A stretch of 64,000 nucleotides of DNA from Closterium sp. Naga37s-1 (lineage: Eukaryota > Streptophyta > Zygnematophyceae > Desmidiales > Closteriaceae). Of this stretch, positions 22,047-33,352 are shown piece after piece. The position numbers and the translations under genes were made by a program. Position 1 is the first letter of the stretch; every line of letters starts with the position of its first letter. The notes below the pieces were generated by a model. The model was not told where the DNA came from. It saw only the letters and a list, made by a program, of their open reading frames with translations, and did no database searches. The DNA lies in NCBI GenBank assembly GCA_947471745.1, contig CANJKZ010000084.1, positions 4,766,501 through 4,830,500 of the forward strand. The letters run 5' to 3'.

Positions 22047-25000
22047 TCATGCAGTGAGCAAGTGAGGCAGAGTAGGCACAAGGCCTAAAACAGTAGAGAA
22101 GCGCTGATGATCACGAGGCTGAAGTGCCTTGGTGAATATATCAGCAGTGTTGGCCCTAGTGGCCGCGTACGCAAGACGAAGCTGACCACGCTGCTGCAAC
22201 TCTCGAGCAATGAAGTTTTGCAGAGCGATGTGCTTCGTTCGGTGCTCCAGTCTGTGCTCCTAACACAAGGCAATCATGGCCTTGTTGTCTACCTACAGAA
22301 CTAGAGGCGAACGAGGCTGCTCTTCCAAGTCAGTCAGCAGGTAGGTGAGCCAGCGTAACTCCTGTGCAGCCATGGCCCCTGCGTAGATCTCAGCCTCACA
22401 ACTGGAACTGAGAACCGAAGACGAGCGGGTAGACCGCCAAGAAACAGAGCCGGAACCGAGACTGAAGGTGTAACCCTGTGACGAGCGCTGCGTAGCTGAG
22501 TCGTCAATCGAGGAAGCGTCTGCGTGACCAGTGAAGACAACTGGACCCCGTCCTCCAAGCACGAGCCCCATGCCCGACGTACTGCACAAGTAACGCAGTA
22601 CCCTCTTCGCAGCATCCCAGTGCACCTTTCGGTGCCTGCCGGGAGCCACGTAGCGAGCCAAGAGGCTGAGAGGGTACGCGAGGTCAGGTCGTGTGCACGT
22701 CATCAGGTACATGAGGCAACCCACAAGCTCTGGGTACGGACCACTCGGTTCTACGGACTCGTTCGAAGGTGGAGCTGAGAGCGAGTGGCCGATAGACAGA
22801 GGAGTGGGCTGTGGCGAGAAGAACTGGAAGCCGAAGTGCTAAAGGACCTGGTGCACCATGTGTGACTGAGTCAGTGTGATGGTGCGCCGTGCTCTGTCCC
22901 GGGTGATCTGCAAGCCAAGATAGGTGCGCAGTTCACCCAGGTCAGTGCAGGTGTGTCTCTTCTGCAGCTCCGACTTCACAAGGGTCAGCGCCTCTGTGTC
23001 AGAAGTGGCAAAGACGAGGTCGTCTACATACACAAGGACGTAGAACGGCGGCAGCGAGGTGTCCGTGCGGAGAAACAGCGACGGGTCAGCAGTAGAAGGA
23101 GCAAACCCAAGAGTCGCAAGTGTAGTCCTCAGCGTGTCGTGCCACTCGTGAAGCGCCTGGCGGAGACCGTAGACTGGCCGACGGAGGCTCCACTGGGTAC
23201 CTGCAGGAAACGACCCAGTGAAGCCAGGTGGGCAGCGCAGCCAGATCACCTCGTGCAGACTGCCCTGCAGGAAAGCTGTGCTGAAGTCCAGAGAGTGCAA
23301 CTCGTAGTCACGCTGAGCAGCAACGTGCAGTAACACCCAAAGAGTAGTCATCTTCGGGGTGGGGGAGAAAGTCTGGAAGTAGTCAACTCCCTGTCGCTGA
23401 CTGAAGCCTCGAGCAACGTAATGCGCCTTGAAGGCAGGCGGAGAACCCGGCGGCCGCTTCACTCTGAAGATCCACATGCCATCGACAATGTTCGCCCCAG
23501 GTGGGGGAACCTCATCGACGTAGGTGCCTGTGGACTTCCAGGATGCCATCTCGGCATCCATAGCTGCCTGCCACTGAGAGGAGTAAGGACCCGTAATCGC
23601 CTCTGCGTAAGAGCGCGGGGTCGGGATGTTTGGTGCATCCGGGTCTCCCTCAGGGGCAAGCAGCAGGGAAGCGAAACGAGGTACAGCAGCTGCAAAACAC
23701 TCAAAGTCCTCCTGCCTGTCCTCAAGGACATCCGTGCCAAGAGCACACTCACCCCCAACGGACGGAGGACTGGCAGACACAGACTCAGCAACAAGAGCAG
23801 TGGCGTAGTCTAGACGGTAGGCAGCAGCAAAGTCAACTTGCTCAGCAACGAGGGCAGACGCAGCAGCAGACTCAAAAGAAGGGTCTGTGACAGCAGTGGC
23901 GAGGAGACGAGAGAAAGTGGGACTGGCAGCACGAGCGCGGTCAGACTCAGGGTAAGGGACCTCAGGAAGAGAGGACTAGGAGGAGCAGGCAGAGGAACAC
24001 GCAGTGGAACAGAGGAAGGATGGAGTGCCATAGCGTGCGTGATGGGGACAGGAGGAGGACGCGAACGAGGAACGCGACGAGCACTGCGAACAGGCAAGAC
24101 AGGACAAGACGCAGGCTCACGACGCTCTGTAAGACCACCGGACTGCTCACAGGAAGGAGAGGGAGCAGGCAGTGGGGAGGCTGGCTGTAACGGCGGCTGC
24201 GACTGGTCAGGCGGTGGACACAGTAAGTGAGGAGTGAGGCCAGTAGAAGACGGGACTCCAAGAACCAGCAGAAGTAGGGGAACGAAGTACGGTCGCGGCC
24301 GAACAGTGCCTCCAGCACCTCCAGCTCCAGGGTCAACGGCTCCAGGTCCTGCAGCTCCAGCGCCTCCTGCACCAGCGCCTCCCGCGCCAGCGCCTCCAAC
24401 TCCAGCTCCTCCAACTCCAGCGCCTCCAGCGCCAGCTCCACCAGCGCAAGAGCCTCCAGCTCCAACAGCTCCAGGCTCTGTAGGGTCTCCAACTCCAGCG
24501 CCCCCAACACCACCAGTCCCGACAGCTCCAGCACCCCTGGTACGAGCACCTCCAGGACCAGCAGCCACAGTACCTCCAGTACCACCAGCTCCATAAGTAA
24601 CTCCAGCACCTCCAGCTCCAGCGTCTCCAGCGCCTCCAGCTCCGGGAGCTCCACTCCGAAGGCGTGCGCGCCGAACAAGCCACTCACGCAGCTGCTGCAG
24701 AGACAGTCGCGGCGAAGCACCAGCAAGACCTCCAGACGAAGCAGCACCCCGAGGCTCAGCACCCCCAGACTACGCACCCTCCGACTCAGCACCCCAAGGC
24801 TCAACACCCTCAGGCTCAGCACCCCCAGGCTCCTCACCCCAAGGCCCAGCACCCCCAGACCCAGCACTCTCAGACCCCGCACCCCCTGACGCAGCACCTG
24901 GAGCAGCACCTGAGCCGACAGCTACCTCGACAGGCGCAGTACCAGGGAGAGGGTCTACCTGAGACACACCTGAGGGAGCAGGACCCTGGGGCGGGAGGGG

Positions 25001-27823
25001 GTCTACCAAAGGGGGACCGGGAGCAAGGAAGAGCGGCGGGGGCGGGGGAGGGGCAGAGCGGTAGGGGAAGAGACGGTAGAAGGGAACCGACTCGTCAAAC
25101 GTGACGTCCTGAGAAGGGAAGACACGGCGCGAGGTGGGGTGGTAAAACTGCCAGCCAGGCGCGTCAGAGACAAAGCGAAGGAAGACGCAGGGGATAGCAC
25201 GAGGGGAGAGCTTGTCCGTGGACGTATCGCGAACAAAGGCACGAGATCCCCAGACCCGTAACACCGACGCATCGCCAACCTCCCCCGTCCAACGCAGTGT
25301 GGGCGAGGTCTTCGGCAAGGAGACACGGGGCCAGAGGTTGAGCTGATGCGCAGTGTACCAGACCGCAAACGGCCACAGAAAATGGGGAGCAGCCGCATGG
25401 ATCATGGAGGTACGAGCGACCTCCATGACTAAGCCAGTGCGGCGCTCAGCAATCCCATTTTGCTGAGGGGAGTCCGGAAGCGTGAACGACTGGAGAATGC
25501 CCTCCCCACGACAAAAGTCCTGCAAGAGGTTGGAGGAGAACTCACCACCTCTGTTAGAGTGCAGACGCAAGACAGGAAGGTCCTGGCCGAAACGCTCGCG
25601 GAGCTGGAGACGGACTGTGCGGATCCAAGGGATCAACGACGTGACCCTTGCTGCGCAAGGGGAAGACCGTGGTGTACCGCGTGTAGTCGTCAACTACCAG
25701 CAGAAAGTAGCGCTCGCGGCCCTGTCCACTGACGCGGGCTGGGCCCCACACGTCCATGTGGAGAGTCTGCAGGGGAGTAGTCGTTGGGGGAAACGAGGAG
25801 GAGTGAGGAGCGGCGCGCTGCCGCCCCTCGACGCAAGGGAGGAAGGGCGGGGCAGGCGAGGGCGGGAGGGGAGGCAGAGACCTGGGAAGACCAGAGTCAA
25901 GAAGACGAGAGTGCATGCCACGAAGGCGTGGCAGGGAGGGGTGACCCAGGCAATGGTGCCACAGAAGAGTCTGGTGCGTCAGGAGGCGACACGAGCAAGA
26001 GGCGGCTACCTGACCGGATGCGGACTCCTGAGCAGACGCAACTACCTGAGGAGGCTCGGTAGCGAGTGTGTACAGACTCGACCCTGGCCGACGAGTGAAC
26101 GTGGCCAGGTGATGCCCCGTCCGTGTGCACGAGCAGATCGACACACGTTGACCCCCAGGAGTGGTGGTAGTGACCATCGCATCCTGAAGGGCAGCGGTAC
26201 TCACCAAGTTTGTAGAGAACGAGGGGAGGTGAAGACCTGAGAGTGAGCCGGACGGAACCGCCGGACACGGGAGGACAGTGGAGGAACGGGCAACGACCGG
26301 GCCCCCAGAGGGGTCAGCCAGTCTGACCGAGACAGGTGCAAGAAGAGGAGTGAGAGTGGTGCTGTCACGAAAGAAACAACGCGAGGCGCCGGAGTCCAAC
26401 GTGAAGGTGTGCAAGGCCTGAGCAGGCGCAGTACCAGGGAGAGTACCAGACTCACTAGCACCTAGAGCAGCAGCAGCTATACCTGGGTCAGGCGGCACAC
26501 ACCGGTAACAGTCACCCTCAGCACTAACAGACAAAGCATACATAGTAGAAAGAATAGCATCAAAGTCTAGGTCAAAGATATGAATCCTAGACCTAAGCAG
26601 ATCTGCCCAGCGAGGAAGCTCGACGTCGTCACCAAACTCAGCACACCAAGCGACGTTGAGGCGGGAGAAGCACCGATGCTGAGTGTGAAGCTTCCCGCAT
26701 GTCTGACCAGCACGAACACCCGTGCAAATGACATACGGGCAACTACCCCCAGACGCCCCACGCAAAAACCACTCACGAAGCTGCTGGGGAGAAGGGGTCT
26801 CGCTCCGACGCTGCTGCTGCTGACGCTGGCCACCTCCAGAACCAACACGCCGAGCGCCAGTCCCACTGCCACCAGTCCCACTGCCGCCACTGCCGCCACT
26901 CCCACCGCTACCTCCACCGCCGCCACTAGAGCCCCCACTCCCTCCACCAGTCCCGTTGCCGCCACCACCTCCACTGTTGCCCCCACCACTACTCCCGCTG
27001 CCACCTCCGCCACCGCCGCTGCCACCTCCACTACCCTTGCCACCCTTGCCCTTGCTGCTGCGGCGCTTCGCACTAGCAGAAGCAGCCCCGACGTCCTCAG
27101 CAACAGAGACGTCTGCAGCAGCAGCAGAGGCGTAGGAGGGGGCAAGGGGGGAGGGGGAGCACCCCTCAAAGAAGGGCGGGCGCGGAGTGCCACGAGCAGC
27201 ACCTACAGCAACTGCACTAGTCTCGGCTGCGAGGAGATGCTGCTCGAGGAGGTCAACAATGAGGGAGGTGGGGTCAAGAGAGAGAAAGTGGTCCCTGACA
27301 GAGCTAAGAGAGTCAGGGAGGCGAGTGACTATGAAGTAAAAGGTGATGAACATCGGGGGCTGGTTCCTATCAAGGAACTCAGCAAGGAGGGTAGCGCGGT
27401 AGCGAGCGTCGCTAGCGCGAGGTGGGAAACCAGATTGTCTACTGTGGCAAAGGCTGACAGCTCGGGGAACAGGTAGGGCAGAAGCAGGCGGCCTAGAGCA
27501 GCAGTGGCAGGCGAGGAGTGGCGAGCAACTACAGCAGCATACAGTGCCTGGGCTGTCCTGTGCTGTCCAAAGTGGGCGCATTCGGCTAACGGCAGGTGGC
27601 TGCGAATGGCCAAGCGGGCAACAGCGTCGCGAGTAAGCCACTGTGAGCGAGTCGCACTGTCAGCTGTGGCGGGAGGGGCAGGAGCGGCTCCTGACGCAAG
27701 GTCAAACAGCGAAACACTGTCCTTAGAATCGCTCAGTAGGTACAGCTGCAGGTCGTCGAGCCACGTATCAAACTGAACCGGTCTGCCCTCATGATCGAAC
27801 GCGAGAACCTTAAGCGAAGCCAT
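22047..27823 (-). pseudogene. E2 gag-pol, multiple frameshifts and stops
   Basis: Gag starts at ATG 27823 (MASLKVLAFDHEG). A frame change follows near 27430 (before ASDARYRA). The zinc motif CPYVICTGVRAGQTC and protease LDSGAS are intact. A second frame change near 25640 splits the integrase (after PLRSKG). The DDE core continues in 24770-25693 (LHSNRGGEF, with D to N at the second catalytic position). The Gly/Ala linker (about 24900-23960) changes frame again. RT is readable at 22839-23780 (YVDDLVFATSD) with a stop after HMVHQVL. RNase H is at 22293-22724, followed by a stop before YVDNKAM. Not functional. Confidence 0.85.
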
Positions 27824-28967
27824 AGCTGTGCAGTACGCAGGAGTAGCAGTAGCAGCAGTAGTAGCAGCAGTAGCAGCTGTAGCAGTAGCAGTAGGGACAG
27901 AGAGGCTAAGGGGCCGAGAGGCCTGGGGCCTAGGGGCCGTGGGGCCGAGGGGCCTAGGGGCCGAGGGACCAAGGGTCCGAGGGGCCTGGGGCCTAGGGGC
28001 CGAGGGGCCTGGGGCCTAGGGGCCGAGGGTGCGGGGGCTAGGGGTCGACGAGGCCGGGTGCGCGGGCTAGGGGTCAACTGGGCCGGGCGCGGGGCTAGGG
28101 GTTGACGAGGCCGGGGGCGCGGGCTAGGAGTCGACGGGCCGGGGCGCTCGGACTAGGGGTCGACGGGGCCGGGCGCGGGGCTTGGGGTCGACGGGGCCGG
28201 GCGCGGGCTAGGGGTCGACGGGGCCGGGCGCGGGGTTAGGGGTCGACGGGGCCGGGCGCGGGCTAGGGGTCGACGGGGCCGGGCGCGGGGCTAGGGGTCG
28301 ACGGGCCGTGGGCGCGGGCTAGGGGTCGACAGGCCGTGGGCGCGGGCTAGGGGTCGACGGGCCGGGCGCGGGCTAGTGGTCGACGGGGCCAGGCGCGGGG
28401 CTAGGGGTCAACAGGGCCGGGCGCAGGGCTAGGGGTCGACGGGCCGGGGCGCGGGCTAGGGGTCGACGGGGCCGTGGCGCGGGCTAGGGGTCGACGGGCC
28501 GGGGCGCGGGCTAGGGGTCGACGGGCCGGGCGCGCGGGCTAGGGGTCGACGGGCCGTGGCGCGGGCTAGGGGTCGACGGGGCCGTGGCACGGGCTAGGGG
28601 CCGACGGGGCCGTGGCGCGGGCTAGGGGTCGACGGGGCCGTGGCGCTGGCTAGGGGTCGACGGGCCGGGGCGCGGGCTAGGGGTCGACGGGGCCGTGGCG
28701 CGAGCTAGGGGTCGTCTGGCCGGGGCGCGGGCTAGGGGTCGACGGGGCCGGGCGCGCGGGCTAGGGGTCGAGGGGCCGGGGCACGGGCTAGGGGTCGACG
28801 GGCCGTGGCGCGGGCTAGGGGTCGACGGGGCCGTGGCGCGGGCTAGGGGTCGACGGGGCGCGGGCTAGGGGTCGACGTGCCTAGGGGCGACGGGCCAAGG
28901 GGCGACGGGCCAAGGGGCGACACGAGGGTCGCTAGGAGCAGTTCAGTGGTGGGCCAAAAAAAAAAAC
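27824..28967 (-). repeat. E2 GC-rich minisatellite leader
   Basis: From about 28030 to 28880 the + strand is an array of about 30 copies of a 24-28 bp unit built from GGGCTAGGGGTCGACGGGGC and CGGGCGC or CGTGGCGC. Next to the gag start is a TAGCAGTAGCAG-type trinucleotide tract (27840-27890). No protein-coding content. Confidence 0.88.
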
Positions 28968-28997
28968 GGTCCTGGCGGAGGACCTGCTCTGAAACCA
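28968..28997 (-). other. E2 primer-binding site and post-PBS hairpin
   Basis: Minus strand TGGTTTCAGAGC (28986-28997) follows the LTR. One base further is GGTCCTCCGCCAGGACC (28968-28984), a 6-bp stem with a 5-nt loop, then a T-run and GGCCCACCAC. Confidence 0.8.
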
Positions 28998-29130
28998 TGT
29001 CAAGAGAATGAACGAGAATGAATGAACTAGCAAAGAGTTGGGTACAAGTACTAACCCTAATTGGGTTGTACCCCTTATGGGCTACCCCACTACAGCCTAC
29101 ACAATGTAAGCTATAGATATGAGTCTGACA
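28998..29130 (-). repeat. E2 5' LTR (133 bp)
   Basis: Four differences from the 3' LTR. Followed by GATGG (29131-29135). The hairpin stem here is GGCTG/TAGCC, with one G-U pair. Confidence 0.92.
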
Positions 29131-29135
29131 GATGG

Positions 29136-30555
29136 ACCACGCTGTGCTGTTGCACAACTTGCTTTCGTCATCCTCGCTTCCGAACAACGCATCACCACAT
29201 TTGTTGTGGACAGGAAAATTGGGCAACAAAAAAATGTTACGAGTTTTTGGCTGCATGGTACAGTATCGACCACACACTGCACGAGCTGGACGATTCTCAC
29301 AACGCGCACAGTGGGGACTACATCTGGGCATCGAAAAACACTACAACGCGTGGAAAATCTTTAACGTCCACTCGAAGGAAAAAGTAGCAGCACGTGACGT
29401 GATTTTCTACGAGCGACTTATTCTCCAAATGTACCTGGACAACTTGGCAGCAGAACGAAACCTCACGGGCGGCTTCCGTGGCAACCGAGCCTTCGCCACA
29501 CCAGCAGATGAGGCTGACTAGGATGAGCAAAACGTGGACGGAGCCTCCGAGGAAGCCGTACCTCTTCCCTACTGCTCAGTACCTGTTCCGGTGGACGACG
29601 AAAATCCTCGCGAAAGCATCAACGCCGAAGTCTACTACGACTTCGCCGACAACGGTTACGTTACACCACAGCCGGTCAACACAAATGTTTCAGAACGCAT
29701 AGGCCCCAACTTCTTACCTGATCCAGAAGCGGGAGACGAAGCAGTTTATCTCGAGGACCCAAATCTCCCTCGCTACACACAGAGTGGGCTGCAGATTCTT
29801 GGGCTCGTCACCGCACTCCATGGCGCAACAATGCCGCGAGAGCCTGCCACGGTTCAGCAGGCTCTGGGGGGGGGGAACACGGGGAAAAATGGCGTGAAGC
29901 CATGGACAAGGAATTAAAGGCGCTGGAAGACAGAAACACCTGGAAGATAGTATCCATCGGATTGGCACACAACAAAACCATTCTCACAGGAAAATGGGTC
30001 TTCCGCGTGAAGACGAAAGCCAACGGAACAATTGATAAATTCAAGGCACGATGGGTCGTGCGTGGCTTCGACCAAGAACACGGACGAGACTTCACCGAAA
30101 CCTTTGCGCCGGTCAGCCGACATACCTCTGCGAATCCTCCTCGCGATAGCCGCCATGAAGCGGAAGAAGCTTCGCCAAATCGACGTGGCTAACGCGTTTC
30201 TCTACGCTCCCGTCGACGCCGAAATCTTCGTCGAGCAACCACACGGATCCGACACAGACCCTAATCAAGTCTGTCAGCTGGTGAAATCCTTGTATGGCAT
30301 CAAGCAAGCTCCATGGCTGTGGCAACAGTACCTACATGCCCGACTAATCCGCATCGGCTTTCAGCAACTACCACACGACCAGGGCATGTACAAGCTCACA
30401 AAGGAAGCTGAGTGCATTCTGCTCATCGTGTATGTAGACGACCTACTCTACATAGGCTCCACCGACGGCATCACCAATTGGTTTGAAGGGGAGCTGCAAC
30501 GCGATCTCTCACTCACGGTTTCCTCTACCGCTAACGCAGGCAGTGCAATATATAT
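29136..30555 (+). pseudogene. A1 integrase C terminus to reverse transcriptase, truncated
   Basis: Matches A2 from DHAVMLHNLL through the integrase C-terminal part, with a stop (TAG) in place of the tryptophan codon of the ADEADWDEQN motif, through the acidic linker and into RT (NTWKIVSIGLAHNKTIL, GKWVFRVKTKANGTIDKFKA, KQAPWLWQQYLHARL, LIVYVDDLLYIGSTDGI). Frameshifts occur at about 29875 and 30125. Similarity to A2 ends after SSTA, about 20 bp before E6. Confidence 0.85.
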
Positions 30556-30687
30556 TGTCAAACTTATATATTGCTTACATTGTGTAGGCTGTAGTGGGGT
30601 AGCCCATAAGGGGTACAACCCAATTAGGGTTAGTACTTGTACCCAACTCCTTGCTAGTTCATTCATTCTCGTTCGTTCTTTCTGACA
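30556..30687 (+). repeat. E6 5' LTR (132 bp)
   Basis: TGTCAAACTTATATATTGC to TTCTGACA. Contains the GGCTG..TAGCC and GGGTACAA..TTGTACCC inverted pairs. Confidence 0.92.
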
Positions 30688-30717
30688 TGGTTTCAGAGCA
30701 GGTCCCTTCCTAGGACC
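30688..30717 (+). other. E6 primer-binding site and post-PBS hairpin
   Basis: TGGTTTCAGAGC (30688-30699), one base, then GGTCCCTTCCTAGGACC (30701-30717) with a 5-bp stem, followed by GGGCCCACCAC. Confidence 0.8.
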
Positions 30718-30744
30718 GGATTCTCTTTGGGCCCACCACCTGCT

Positions 30745-31070
30745 GCCCTGCTAGCTACCCCTAGCCCGGCCCGTCGCCCCTTGGCGTTGCCCGTTGCCCC
30801 TAGCCTAGGCCCCGCGGCCCCACGGCCCCTCGCGATAACACGGCCCCTAGGCCCCGCGACCCACGGCCTTGCGACCTGCGACCCACGGCCCCTAGGCCCC
30901 GCGACCCACGACCCGCGACCCACGGCCCCTAGGCCCCTCGCAACCCACGGCCCCTAGGCCCCACGACCCACGGCCCGCGACCCACGGCCCCGCGACGCGC
31001 GACCCCTCGGCCCCGCAACCCACGGCCCCTAGGCCCCTCTCGACCCACAGCCCCTAGGCCCCGCGACCTG
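30745..31070 (+). repeat. E6 GC-rich leader repeats
   Basis: Units such as CCCACGGCCCCTAGGCCCCG and GCGACCCACGGCC. Ends abruptly where the RT fragment starts (CCTGCACGAGGAGATCTGGC). Confidence 0.85.
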
Positions 31071-32279
31071 CACGAGGAGATCTGGCTGCGCCGCCCACCT
31101 GGCTTCACTGGGTCGTTTCCTGCAGGTACCCAGTGGAGCCTCCGCCGGCCAGTTTACGGTCTCCGCCAGGCGCCTCGCGAGTGGCATGACACACTGAGGA
31201 CTACACTTGCGGCTCTTGGGTTTGCTCCTTCTACTGCTGACCCGTCGCTGTTTCTACGCACCGACACCTCGCTGCCGCCGTTCTACGTCCTCGTCTACGT
31301 CGACGACCTTGTCTTTGCCACTGCTGACACTGAGGCACTGACCCTTGTGAAGTTGGAGCTGTAGAAGAGACACACCTGCACTGATCTTGGTGAACTACGC
31401 AGCTATCTTGGCCTGCAGATCACCCAGGACAGAGCACGGCGCACCATCACACTGACTCAGTCACACATGGTGCACCAGGTCCTTCAGCGCTTCGGCTTCC
31501 AGTTCTCCTCGCCATAGCCCACTCCTCTGTCTACCGGCCACTCGCTCTCAGCTCCACCTTCGGACGAGTACGTAGAGCCGAGTAGTCCGTACCCAAAGCT
31601 TGTGGGTTGCCTCATGTACCTGATGACGCGCACTCAACCTGACCTCGCGTACCCTCTCAGCCTCTTGGCTTGCTACGTGGCTCCCGATAGGCACCGAAAG
31701 GTGCACTGGGATGCTGTGAAGAGGGTACTGCGTTACTTGTGTAGTACGTCGGGCATGGGGCTCGTGCTTGGAGGACGGGGTCCAGTTGTCCTCACTGGTC
31801 ACGCAGACGCTTCTTGGGCTGACGACTCAACTACTCAGCGGTCGTCACAGGGTTACACCTTCAGCCTCGGTTCCGGCTCTGTTTCCTGGCGGTCTACCCG
31901 CTCGTCTTCGGTTCTCAGCTCCAGTTGTGAGGCTGAGATCTACGCAGGGGCCATGGCTGCATAGGAGCTACGCTAGCTCACCTACCTGCGGAGTGATTTG
32001 GGAGAGCAGCCTCGTTTGCCTCCAGTTCTGTACGTAGACAACAAGGCCATGATTGCCTTGTGTCAGGAGCACACACTGGAGCACAGAACAAAGCACATCG
32101 CTCTACGATACTTCCTTGCTCGAGAGTTGCAGCAGCGTGGCCAGCTTCGTCTTGCGTACGCGGCCACTAGGGCCAACACTGCTGATGTATTCACCAAGGC
32201 ACTTCCGCCTGGTGATCATCAGCGCTTCTCTACTGTGTTAGGCCTTGTGCCTACTTTGCCTCACTTGCTTACTGCTTGA
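31071..32279 (+). pseudogene. E6 RT-RNase H remnant
   Basis: Starts inside RT at LHEEIWLRRPPGF, includes YVDDLVFATAD, and continues through the RNase H (GHADASWADD, YVDNKAMIALCQEH) to PHLLTA and a stop. In-frame stops occur at KLEL-TAG-KRH, at SSP-TAG-PTPL, after MAA (about 31964) and in the LR-TAG-LTYL segment. Cannot make an active enzyme. Confidence 0.88.
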
Positions 32280-32483
32280 CTCCGCTTGTACTGTGATCTA
32301 TATACATACCTGCATGCTTGCACTTGCTAGGGTATGATCACTGTATTGTTTGTTCTCTTTTATATAACTCTGCATGTGAACCGGCCTTGTGGCCCTTTGC
32401 TTGTGCTCGGACAGTGTGGTGACTTTGTGATCCACCCTGAGCTTGCTTTGCTTTTCTTGACTGGTCTTGTGACCACTTGTTCT

Positions 32484-32506
32484 CCCCCACTTTGCCTATG
32501 GGGGTG
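32484..32506 (+). other. E6 polypurine tract hairpin
   Basis: CCCCCACTTTGCCTATGGGG with GTG to the LTR border; 6-bp stem. Confidence 0.75.
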
Positions 32507-32638
32507 TGTCAAACTTATATATAGATTACATTGTATAGGTTGTAGTGGGGTAGCCCATAAGGGGTACAACCCAATTAGGGTTAGTACTTGTACCCAACTC
32601 CTTGCTAGTTCATTCATTCTCGTTCGTTCTTTTTGACA
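32507..32638 (+). repeat. E6 3' LTR (132 bp)
   Basis: Five differences from the 5' LTR. Followed by TATAT. Confidence 0.92.
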
Positions 32639-32643
32639 TATAT

Positions 32644-32923
32644 TCCAACAAGAAACAATGCTAGTTATGTAAGTGTGTTATTCCACTTCAATAATTGTAA
32701 TTGAAGTAAGCTTAGCCAGTGTTTACCTGGACTGGGTCGCATGCACCCCAAAACTTCAAATTGAAGAGTAGTCCAGAACAGGAGATGAGGGTTGCAGCAA
32801 ATCTTCAACGTTGGCTATCCGGGTTCCGTCGTCCCTTATTTGACAATTGTACTTAGGACCTGTGCAACAAGCTGGCCTGCAGCTTGATGATATAAGAAAT
32901 TGATCAAATATGGTCATAGCCTT
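32644..32923. other. 280-bp unassigned stretch between A1/E6 and A3
   Basis: AT-richer sequence without open frame or recognised repeat. It starts ATTCCAACAAGAAAC, whose first nine bases equal the outer end of the A3 LTR, which may be chance. It should be the continuation of the site where A1 was broken. Confidence 0.4.
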
Positions 32924-33352
32924 TGTTGTTATAACTGTCAAGTTTGAGAGAAGACAATGAAGTCTCTGCAATGACCTTGTTAATAAAGTTGAAAGAGAAC
33001 AAGATGATGATAAGATAGGAGTACAATGATAAAAATAGTAATCCTAGCTAGCCATGTACATTGATGGGTACGTTCACTTATTAACTGAATTGCATTGTTA
33101 CAGTAACCACGACTATTGCTCTTCTTGACAGTTACCATGTTGCATCGCGTAACTACCAAGTGCAGTTACTGGACGGTCAAGAGTCACGACCGTTGACTGT
33201 CTTCGACTGTTGACCTTCGGGTGACTCTCGATCTTCCGCGTGCTCTATATGAGCTATTGCGGTACTGGTACAAACGCGTTGCTTCGTTATGAAGTGATGC
33301 GTGAGTGGAGATCCTTCGGGAATGTTACTATAACCTTTCGGTTATTCCAACA
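32924..33352 (-). repeat. A3 3' LTR (429 bp)
   Basis: Plus strand from TGTTGTTATAACTG to GGTTATTCCAACA, followed by CTCCCCTTCATTC, the complement of the polypurine tract. Contains a cluster of GTCAA/TTGAC motifs near 33177-33235. Confidence 0.88.

Larger units (their letters stand above)
21689..29130 (-). mobile_element. Copia element E2 (short LTR, decayed coding region)
   Basis: 133-bp LTRs at 21689-21821 and 28998-29130 differ at four positions. GATGG is duplicated at 21684-21688 and 29131-29135. Minus-strand orientation, antisense to A1, inserted in the integrase at the WPEAMD codons. All structural parts are present, but gag-pol is broken by several indels. Confidence 0.93.
10742..30555 (+). 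mobile_element. Copia element A1, 3' truncated, with nested E1 and E2 (E6 at its broken end)
   Basis: The 5' LTR begins TGTTGGAAACA at 10742. Gag-pol then runs on the + strand in three pieces: 11185-13674, 21345-21688 and 29136-30555. They are separated by E1 and E2, each with a 5-bp target duplication. The pieces align end to end with A2: GAY/NYVITFID across E1 and WPEAMD/HAV across E2. Similarity stops in the reverse transcriptase just before E6 (30556). Beyond E6 (32644 on) there is no RT end, RNase H or 3' LTR, so A1 is truncated. Several frameshifts make it a pseudo-element. Old insertion, target of three later ones. Confidence 0.85.
30556..32638 (+). mobile_element. Copia element E6, internally deleted derivative
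   Basis: 132-bp LTRs at 30556-30687 and 32507-32638 (five differences) with TATAT duplicated on both sides (30551-30555, 32639-32643). After the primer-binding site, hairpin and about 370 bp of leader repeats, the sequence jumps at about 31071 straight into the reverse transcriptase. Gag, protease, integrase and the linker are missing. Total length is only 2.08 kb. It is in the same orientation as A1. Confidence 0.92.

Noticed and set aside
28030..28880. Regular array in the E2 leader as a possible CRISPR array
   Set aside because: Units are contiguous without unique spacers, in a eukaryotic retrotransposon leader.
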